Positions 56,812 through 64,000 of a stretch of 64,000 bases of DNA are shown here, piece by piece. Position 1 is the stretch's first letter. The number at the start of each line of letters is the position of its first letter. The notes beneath the pieces were generated by a model. It worked only from the letters and a program-made list of their open reading frames with translations, was not told the origin of the DNA and ran no database searches. The position numbers and the translations under genes were made by a program. The stretch covers positions 187,268,866 to 187,332,865 of the forward strand of contig NC_080572.1 in the NCBI RefSeq assembly GCF_030247185.1, given 5' to 3'. The stretch comes from Malaya genurostris. Lineage: Eukaryota; Arthropoda; Insecta; Diptera; Culicidae.

Positions 56812-57709
56812 CCTTATGATCAAAAAAGAACCGAAATTTGATTAAACACGCAAAATTTCAATTTTTAATAAATTTCTCCTGCGGCAATACATGCATGCCA
56901 ATGCTTGATCCAATTTTCCATACAAGTTGTATACGCCGCCGAAGGTATGGCCTTTAGTTCACGCAGCGAATTCTCATTTATGGTCTCTATGGTCTCAAAA
57001 CGCGTTCCCCGCAATGGCAATTTGAGTCTGGGGAAGAGGAAAACGTCACACGAGGCCATATCTGGAGAGTACGGTGCTTGGTTGATGATATTGGTTGAGG
57101 CTTTGGCCAAAAACTGCGACACAACCAACGCTGTGTGAGCCGGCGCATTATCGTGAAATTCAGCTTTTTTGGCACCAGCCGAGAAGCGACGCGTTTCAAA
57201 CCCAAAACATCAGTTAAAATGTGTTCGGCTGATCCATAAGAGATGCCCAACAACACAGCAATCTCTCTAATCGGTACAGAACGATTTTGCAACACGATTT
57301 GCTTCGCCGATTCAATGTTTTCTTCAGTAACAGATGTTGTTGGGCTGCCAGGGATCTACGACCACCTTTGAAGCGTTTATACCACTCGTTTGCCTGTGTT
57401 TTTCCTAGACACGATTCACCAAAAGCCTTTTCTAACATTTTCAACGTTTCGGAACACTTAAATCCATTTGCAACACAAAATTTGATGCACGCACGTTGTT
57501 CTAAATTTTCATCCATTATAAAAATCGCCACACGAAAATTTTTCAACTCCTTTGTATAGACGCCAAACAAAAACTAATCGTACGATATGCGTCAAAATTT
57601 GACAGAATGTGTATAAAAGTGTTGTCAACGTTGAGAGAATAAAAGTTTACCGATAGGACAAGCGCGGGAATTTTAAAATGAAAATTCCGCTTCTTTTTTG
57701 ATCATAAGG
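56812..57709 (-). mobile_element. Mariner (DD34D), internally deleted
   Basis: TIR CCTTATGATCAAAAAAGAA at 56812 and mirrored ending at 57709; TA at 56810-56811 and 57710-57711. 898 bp instead of about 1.25 kb. Confidence 0.88.
56865..57520 (-). pseudogene. Mariner transposase, deletion of the first catalytic part
   Basis: Begins MDENLEQRACIKFCVANG (about 57516) with NEWYKRFKGGRRSL and the second helix-turn-helix (VLLGISYGSAEHILTDVLGL). Near 57185 the text jumps from SRLVPKK to AEFHDNAPAHTALVVSQFL, so the region with the first Asp is missing. YSPDMASCDVFLFPRLK holds the third Asp, 34 residues after the second. At least two frame changes. Confidence 0.85.
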
Positions 57710-57711
57710 TA

Positions 57712-58376
57712 CTTCTTCATCTGCTGCCAAATCTGTTTCGAAGTGTGATACTGAGCAATGATATGAAAGAGAATCACTATTCTGGTGGTTTCAACTGAGT
57801 TACTCGGTTTTAATCGATCTTTTGTTGTTCGTAGCGTTTAGTACTAATCGTTTTAATTGGTTTCAGCTGCTCATAATAGAGAACACCATGGTCCCATGCC
57901 AATAGATCGCTGTGTTTTTGATCACCGATTTATCAATTTAGCCTAGCCTATTCTTCTATTTTGTCCAGACATGTGGATGTAACCGAAGACATTTCTAACT
58001 GGAAATTAACCTTAGTTTTGTTATTTTCACTTTGTATTAACTGTTACATAATAGAAAAGTGCTTAATCCACCTAGCAGTGAGACTCAGTTCATCGAACTG
58101 AGTAATGTATGTGTGTGTATGTTTCAAATAATCTCACTAGGTTTTCTCAGAGACATCCACAAATCGCCTGTCAGGTTCGGAATTTGAATAAATTCTTTTG
58201 TCGAGCATCCTCCGAAACATCGAACTCAAATTTGGCGTTTCGATTCGGTTTGGGGTTTTTGTACCTTGTAAGCATCTGACTCAGCACGCTTCATTATTTT
58301 CTGCACAAAACTGACTTGACATGTTTGAACGATTCTGGGACAGTTGCAGCACTATTTTGGTCATTCTATGACCACT
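57712..58376. other. No gene; fragment of the abundant repeat near 58070-58160
   Basis: CACCTAGCAGTGAGACTCAG and CAGTTCATCGAACTGAGTAA, then AATAATCTCACTAGGTTTTC match the repeat at 51463-52215. The rest is featureless. Confidence 0.45.
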
Positions 58377-58378
58377 TA

Positions 58379-59654
58379 AAGCTTGCTTCAGATAGAATTG
58401 GAACAAAGACAATTTCCTGTTTTCCAGTTATTTATTATTGAATTCAAGATCTTTTTTTATACAAATGTAGCGTTTTCTTCATACTTTCAAGAAAAAATAC
58501 GGATAAAATTATACGTCACGGTTTCGAAGGAATTCTCGAATTTTTCCTGTAACACGGCTCATTAGGCGGCGCACACTTTCTTCGTCCATCGTTTTAGTTA
58601 TCTTATTCCACCAGGTCGTCATCTGATTGATGTCTTTGACAACCTTTCCCTTTGCCTTGAGTCTCCTCTTCATGATTGCCCAGTATTTCTCAATAGCGCG
58701 GAACTGGGGGCAGTTGGGTGGAGCCTTTCTCTGCATACCATTCTTGAACGACTTTGCTGTAATGACAGCTTGGCAAATCTGGCCAAAACATTACGGGATG
58801 GTCGTGGGGTCGAATTAACGGGAAATTTCGTTTTTAGAGACACTCTTGTTGGTATTGTTCCGATGTCATTGTCTTATTTGTAACGAAAACTTTCGTTTTT
58901 TTGCCACAGCTGCAAATGCCCTGCCAAATCATAAATTTGTTCGCGAATTTGTCGGCAAAAACAAATTTAAATTTGGCTGGAACATCCTCCCGAGCCGTTG
59001 CCAAGGAAAATTTTTGACCTGGGATTTGCCCGAAGTCAGCCTTGACATAGGTTTCATCGTCCATCAGAAGACACCCGTCTAACTTGGTCAGCACCTGGTC
59101 ATATAGTTTCCGAGCACGAATTTTGACCACACTATTCTGTTTTATGGTCCGATTAGGCTGTCAGCTAGCTCGATACGACTTGATTCCTTCCCGGAGTTGA
59201 GTTCTCCTCACGGTACTGTGGGCAGCACCGAATTTTCAGGCCAAATCACGGTCCGACAGATTAGGATTCCTCTTAATCGTCTTCAAAATCTTACCACGCA
59301 GTTTCCGGTCGACAGTTCCACTCTGACGATTGGCTTGAGGCTTTCGAATCGTCGTCAATGTTTCCTTATACCGTTTGATAACGCACCATACGGTATTTCT
59401 GGGCAATTTCAGCTGCTTAGCTAGCCTAGATGCAGACCACAATGGATTTTCCAAATACCTGTGCACAATTTTTTCCCTTCCTTCGGCTTCCATGTTGATT
59501 GTTTACAAAGTACAGTCGATTTGCGGTATGTCAAAAATCATACGTGAAGGTGACAAAATTCACGACAAGTGGGCGCCAAGAACTTCCAAATCCGTCCACC
59601 AGGAGCGCCACAATATGAGCAAAAGTTTGTACTAATTCTAAATGGAGCATGCTT
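58379..59654 (-). mobile_element. Tc1/mariner-superfamily element, DD37E-like
   Basis: Imperfect TIRs AAGCTTGCTTCAGATAGAAT (58379) and AAGCATGCTCCATTTAGAAT (other strand, 59654); TA at 58377-58378 and 59655-59656. 1276 bp. Family guessed from the transposase. Confidence 0.75.
58509..59493 (-). pseudogene. DD37E-like transposase, several frame breaks
   Basis: Helix-turn-helix at the start (ASRLAKQLKLPRNTVWCVIK, NPNLSDRDLA). First Asp in CLLMDDETYVKADF, IWQGICSCGKKT, second Asp in WPDLPSCHYSK, and the Glu in NCPQFRAIEKYWAIMKRRLK. The NCPxxRxIExxW signature fits the mosquito DD37E lineage. Frames change near 58740, 58830 and 59140, and several codons are missing before NCPQ. Confidence 0.75.
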
Positions 59655-59686
59655 TATATGGCCCCATGGGACACTTAACGGCAGTA

Positions 59687-60203
59687 CATGGAATGAAAAG
59701 GCCTCTCACAGAAAGGACGTGAATAGTTTAGAATCGTATATATTTTTGTTTAGAAAAATCCTGTAGATGGCCCAATAGTAAATTTTATGACAATCTATGT
59801 ACTAGTGTTTGACTAACAGCTGATCGTGTCACACGAGTTCTAGTTTCTATCAAGCTATGGAAAAAGTCGAGTTTCGTGTCCCGATAATAAAAGCAACCGT
59901 GAAATTAAATGATTTGCGATACGGATTGGTTCACCATCCCTCGTATTCTCCAGACCTAGCTCCCAATGACTATTATAAATTTTCAAACCTGAAAAGGTTT
60001 TTCAAGGGAAAGAAATTTTCGTTGAATGCTGAGGTCATTGCAGAAACGGAAGCCTAATTTGAAGGCCTTGACAAATCTTTCTTTTCGAAGGGCATCAAAA
60101 TGTTGGAGGACCTGTCGGATGGAGATTACACTGAAGAATAAAAAAGTTTTCACGGTAAAAAATCGACTTTTTCTTGGTTACGTCCGGGACTTCTCATTCC
60201 ATG
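59687..60203 (+). mobile_element. Mariner deletion derivative
   Basis: CATGGAATGAAAAGGCC at 59687, CATGGAATGAGAAGTCC on the other strand ending at 60203; TA at both sides. 517 bp. Confidence 0.8.
59857..60140 (+). pseudogene. Mariner transposase C-terminus
   Basis: YGLVHHPSYSPDLAPNDYYK with the third Asp, then FFKGKKFSLNAEVIAETEA, an in-frame TAA at 60055, and FEGLDKSFFSKGIKMLE continuing beyond it. N-terminal two thirds absent. Confidence 0.8.
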
Positions 60204-60269
60204 TAGTTACTGTATGAATAACTATGAGACTTGACAGACGTCAACAATACACAATGATTAAGATTTACT

Positions 60270-60970
60270 CGAACATTCAGGTTTGTGCCTTATTCCATTC
60301 GACTCAGCTCGACGAGATCGAAAAATGACTGTTGTGTATGGATATGTGTATGAATGTGTGTGCACATTTCAACGATTATTTTAACCGTTCAATTTTGTAG
60401 GAGATGGCTGAACCGATTTCAACAAACTTAGGCCCATTCGAAATCTAGAGTTTGAAGATCAGTTGGCTGACACTTCATGTATCGGAGATATTTATTAATA
60501 CAAGTGAAATAATCGACAAATTTATTTTTTCCCATCCGTATAATTATTTCAGATGGTGACCTACGATCATGGCAAAGCAAAGTCTTGGCATTACATTCCT
60601 TTCGTGGAATTTGGCCTTTCTGCTTCAACAGACTTCGCAGCCGATTCTTAGCGTACAGAATCATTGCATAGCTAGTACTATAAATCTCACTGACACTAAG
60701 AATCCTTCCAGGTCAGGGCTAGAACATACGACAGCTGGCTTGTAAGAGCGTCCTATGCATTGAACCGCCAATCCGGGACAATGATCATGGTCAAATGTAT
60801 TATTACTGATACACTGGGTTCGAGAAATGTTGCCTTATATGTGACGTAAGCGCTGAGCCGAAATTAGTGTCAGGAGTTATTTTCTTAAAAAAAGATGGAA
60901 TATGTTTCAATGAGACTGTGTCGATGACAAGCGAAAGGCGTTATCACACCATTTAGGTGAAATAGGAAAA
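60270..60970 (+). repeat. Copy of the abundant interspersed repeat with SINE-like core
   Basis: TTCCATTCGACTCAGCTCGA and GAGATGGCTGAACCGATTTC near its start; GAAAGGCGTTATCACACCAT near its end. 60680-60775 repeats the SINE-like text of 52300-52450. Confidence 0.5.
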
Positions 60971-61369
60971 GGAATTTACTCATACGAATCAGTAGTTACA
61001 AAAGATTTTCGATGTGCTAATTGTATCGAATATATTCTTTATCATTTCGTACTATAATTTATGGTAGGGGAGAGTCGGCATTGATGTTTTTATTGATTTC
61101 AATACACTTCGCATGTTTCACAAATTTGTTCATGAAAAAAGATTATAGACTGTACATTCAGGTGCCTTGGGCTACAGAACAGTAAGCAGCATTGGACCAC
61201 TGTTCATGAATAGAGAAAAATGAGAAAGAATCAACAACGGTCCTGAAATATGGCTTTCCTACAAAAAACGTAAGAAGTCTGAAAATCAGTAAAAAAAAAG
61301 TACAGGTGTGTAATGTCAGAGACATGACTGGATGTCGTGAATACGAATAAAACTGACACTCTTTCTTTA
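60971..61369. other. No feature seen
   Basis: AT-rich spacer. GGGGAGAGTCGGCA at about 61069 also occurs at 15162, a small unexplained shared phrase. Confidence 0.35.
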
Positions 61370-61371
61370 TA

Positions 61372-62296
61372 AAGGGTGATTTTTTAAGAGCTTGAGAACT
61401 TTTTTAAACAATAAAACGCATAAAATTTGCAAAATCTCATCGGTTCTTTATTTTAAACGTTAGATTGGTACATGACATTTACTTTTTGAAGATAATTTCA
61501 TTTAAATGTTGACCGCGGCTGCGTCTTAGGTGGTCCATTCGGAAAGTCCAATTTTGGGCAACTTTTTCGAGCATTTCGGCCGGAATAGCCCGAATTTCTT
61601 CGGAAATGTTGTCTTCCAAAGCTGGAATAGTTACTGGCTTATTTCTGTAGACTTTAGACTTGACGTAGCCCCACAAAAAATAGTCTAAAGGCGTCAAATC
61701 GCATGATCTTGGTGGCCAACTTACCGGTCCATTTCTTGAGATGAATTGTTCTCCGAAGTTTTCCCTCAAAATGGCCATAGAATCGCGAGCTGTGTGGCAT
61801 GTAGCGCCATCTTGTTGAAACCACATGTCAACCAAGTTCAGTTCTTCCATTTTTGGCAACAAAAAGTTTGTTAGCATCGAACGATAGCGATCGCCATTCA
61901 CTGTAACGTTGCGTCCAACAGCATCTTTGAAAAAATACGGTCCAATGATTCCACCAGCGTACAAACCACACCAAACAGTGCATTTTTCGGGATGCATGGG
62001 CAGTTCTTGAACGGCTTCTGGTTGCTCTTCACTCCAAATGCGGCAATTTTGCTTATTTACGTAGCCATTCAACCAGAAATGAGCCTCATCGCTGAACAAA
62101 ATTTGTCGATAAAAAAGCGGATTTTCCGAATGGACCACCTAAGACGCAGCCGCGGTCAACATTTAAATGAAATTATCTTCAAAAAGTAAATGTCATGTAC
62201 CAATCTAACGTTTAAAATAAAGAACCGATGAGATTTTGCAAATTTTATGCGTTTTATTGTTTAAAAAAGTTCTCAAGCTCTTAAAAAATCACCCTT
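61372..62296 (-). mobile_element. DD41D-like element with 177-bp foldback ends
   Basis: AAGGGTGATTTTTTAAGAGC at 61372 and mirrored ending at 62296; TA at 61370-61371 and 62297-62298. The inverted arms are 177 bp with about one mismatch (61372-61548 and 62120-62296) and contain the last 21 codons of the transposase on each side. The right arm is a copy of the left: the original transposase-start end has been replaced. Confidence 0.88.
61479..62138 (-). pseudogene. DD41D-like transposase lacking its N-terminus
   Basis: An uninterrupted frame with the whole catalytic domain: LFSDEAHFWLNGYVNKQNC (first Asp), MWFQQDGATCHTARDS (second), RSCDLTPLDYFLWGYVKSKV (third; 41 residues between the second and the Asp of PLD). 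It ends LRRSRGQHLNEIIFKK. The DNA-binding N-terminus is gone, so it cannot act alone; about 200 codons show no damage. Confidence 0.85.
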
Positions 62297-62298
62297 TA

Positions 62299-62867
62299 CT
62301 TCCGAATATCAATTAGTTGATCGCTAGTGTGAATTCTGCAAGTTTTGCCCTTTTACACTACTAGAATTTGAAACGATACACCTAAACTACAGTACACATT
62401 AGTTACTTCAAACATTCTGACACATAAATATTACGGAATAACCAGTATTGTATAATTTTCTAAGATATTAAACACTGATTGTATATAAACGATTTTAAAC
62501 ACTGTTGCGAATTTAGAACTGTGAAAATTGCAAAAAACTGATCAAATTATCTTAGAATTGCACTATACTGATACTTTTACTTTTCGATTTACAAAGAAGC
62601 AATCTTTATAGTTCTTTAGATAACATTTAGAGTCATTGGAAGGGCTGATTTTGCAGAATGTTCCACATTGCTGTCCATTTTCCGTTGTATTTTGCTCCAA
62701 TGCAAACGACCACCAACAGGATGATGTAATCGATCTTCTTCGAAGGAAAACTGGCTCTGCGGCCTGACGACTGAAGTCCAAATCAAAGCACTGCTAACTG
62801 CTCCACCTGACGACTGAAGTCCAAATGGAAGTTGCAACCTGAGCGTTTGAGGTTTTTAACCACCAAG
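62299..62867. other. No gene; short tandem duplication
   Basis: GACGACTGAAGTCCAAAT occurs twice about 42 bp apart (about 62767 and 62809). Nothing else recognised. Confidence 0.4.
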
Positions 62868-63258
62868 TGTTAAAATATACATTTCATCCGTGGTAGCGGT
62901 CAATTTGTCATTCTTGGTAATATGTGCTTGTGAATCGCTATCAGCACAAACAAAATACGGCGAGAGGATATCTCACCACAAGAAGTAAGAAGTGACGCAG
63001 AAAGCAAGCGGGGAACGCAAGCTTTCTGCGCACAATAAACAACAAGACAATAGTAGCTATCTCTCTTTGTGTGGATACGATACGCACTGCTGCTGAACAA
63101 TACCATATGATCGGCAGTGGCCGATCATTGTAGTATACTTAAACATCGCTTGAGTAATATGTATTATATTAAGAACTAGGCTAAGCTTGTAAATAAAGTT
63201 ACCTCAATTTAACCTGAAGTGAAGTACTCTGCTTTATTTTGTTCTATTCACTTCAACA
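62868..63258 (+). repeat. Copia-type 5' LTR
   Basis: Begins TGTTAAAATATACATTTCAT and ends CTTCAACA; 391 bp; contains AATAAA near 63192. Start resembles the Drosophila copia LTR. The 3' LTR lies outside the window. Confidence 0.8.
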
Positions 63259-63259
63259 A

Positions 63260-63273
63260 GGTTATGGGCCCAG
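63260..63273 (+). promoter_or_regulatory. Primer-binding site for initiator-Met half-tRNA
   Basis: GGTTATGGGCCCAG directly follows the LTR. This is the site used by copia, which primes from an internal fragment of initiator tRNA-Met. Confidence 0.85.
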
Positions 63274-63502
63274 GATTATAAGGTTCGAAGGTTATTCGAT
63301 TCTTTACATCTTGACAACCAAAATCGAAAGTTATTCGATTATTCGATCAAAGGTTATTTGATCATTTCTAGTAGGTACGGGAAAGTACAATCGTAGAGAT
63401 CGATTGAAGCAAACGGACAGTTTGTTTACTGTGCAAACGGACAGTTTGCATAATCCAGCGCGGAGGCTACACTGGTTACAAGGACAACCTGATTCGTCAA
63501 CC

Positions 63503-64000
63503 ATGACTGACAATAGCAGCGAGGCAGGAGAAGGTGGATCGCGAAGAACTGGTGCCTACGAGAGGGAAACTCTCGAGTGCACTGCACTATTCCATGCAGT
63601 ATTCTCCTCGCAGAGGCATTTAAACGTCTTTGATGGTGACGAAGCCAATTTCACAGCCTGGAAATGGCATGTAGAGCATCATCTGGCAAAGATGAAGCTC
63701 TCACATACACTTCTTCGTACACCGGAGGAGGAAGATTACGCGAAGGAAGTCCCTGGGGAAACTGCAGCCGAAGTCGAACAACGAAAACTGAAACTAAAAC
63801 TCAGAATAGATGAAGACGTCGACGCCATCGATGCCATTGTAATGATGGTAGACAACACTGTGCTGAACAAACTGATCGGACTGCAATACGCGAAGGAGGC
63901 GATGGACACACTAATGAGGACGTACCAAAAAGCCGGTACATCCGCGATGGTGAATATGCGGGATCGTTTGTATTCCATCAATCAGCGAAATCTTGGCCGC
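63503..64000 (+). CDS. Copia-type gag, start of polyprotein, cut by window end
   Basis: Open from ATG 63503 to the window end (166 codons, no stop). Typical copia gag features: LNVFDGDEANFTAWKWHVEH (the F.G..F..W pattern), a charged middle, and ALNKL-type helix text followed by AKEAMDTLMRTYQKAG. It would be followed by zinc knuckle, protease, integrase, RT and RNase H. With the LTR and primer site in place, this looks like an intact 5' end. Confidence 0.8.
   Translation, partial: MTDNSSEAGEGGSRRTGAYERETLECTALFHAVFSSQRHLNVFDGDEANFTAWKWHVEHHLAKMKLSHTLLRTPEEEDYAKEVPGETAAEVEQRKLKLKLRIDEDVDAIDAIVMMVDNTVLNKLIGLQYAKEAMDTLMRTYQKAGTSAMVNMRDRLYSINQRNLGR

Overview
The window reads as nuclear DNA of a dipteran insect, most likely a mosquito. 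The evidence is spliceosomal introns with short GT..AG introns, AT-rich intergenic DNA, a bHLH-PAS clock gene (cycle) that keeps a BMAL1-type C-terminal activation segment absent from Drosophila CYC, microsomal clan-2 cytochrome P450 genes of the CYP305/CYP15 type, and a dense load of Tc1/mariner, hAT, Jockey-like, I/LOA-like, Gypsy and Copia elements. Species cannot be named from sequence alone.

Host genes. (1) cycle on the + strand: seven exons from 6732 to 19232, open at the 5' side (the exon before the basic region is not in view), with a 10.2 kb sixth intron full of transposons. (2) A P450 on the - strand convergent with cycle, 19593-28696, three exons, 497 aa; its 91-bp first exon lies 7.5 kb upstream and is too short for a plain ORF scan. 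(3) A paralogous P450 on the - strand, 43143-45009, three exons at identical intron positions and phases, 498 aa. (4) A lone + strand first exon of a third P450 of the same type at 55385-55469, whose body is not in the window. The locus is therefore a P450 cluster beside cycle. I recall that in Aedes aegypti cycle and CYP305/CYP15 genes also have close gene numbers; this was not checked here.

Mobile DNA by region. 1-6.7 kb: a TIR element, decayed LINE reverse transcriptase, short repeats and a tRNA-like SINE. 8.9-18.4 kb (cycle intron): a 2.3 kb TA-flanked non-autonomous element, an ORF1-only LINE with a 13-bp target duplication, and a decayed Tigger/pogo element. 21-28.6 kb (P450 intron): a hAT element, MITEs and a 5'-truncated Jockey-like LINE. 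30.9-40.1 kb: a nested stack, Tc1 (DD34E) containing a TIR element containing a Jockey-like LINE containing both a DD37D (maT-like) element and a hAT MITE. 41-42.8 kb: a GC-rich tandem-repeat retroelement sitting inside a CA microsatellite. 45.8-51 kb: an I/LOA-type LINE tail and a mariner-like element that hosts a Gypsy LTR element with 175-bp LTRs. 56.8-62.3 kb: four Tc1/mariner-superfamily remnants in a row. 62.9-64 kb: the 5' end of a Copia-type LTR retrotransposon (LTR, initiator-Met half-tRNA primer site, start of gag) running off the window.

How the genes relate. CYC is the partner of CLOCK, and in Aedes it has been reported as a partner of the juvenile-hormone receptor Met. Insect CYP15 enzymes epoxidise methyl farnesoate to juvenile hormone, and CYP305 is a close relative of unsettled function. 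The neighbourhood of cycle and these P450s may thus be of hormonal interest, but only linkage is seen here. All coordinates, splice junctions, TIRs and target duplications were read by eye; family names of repeats are inference.
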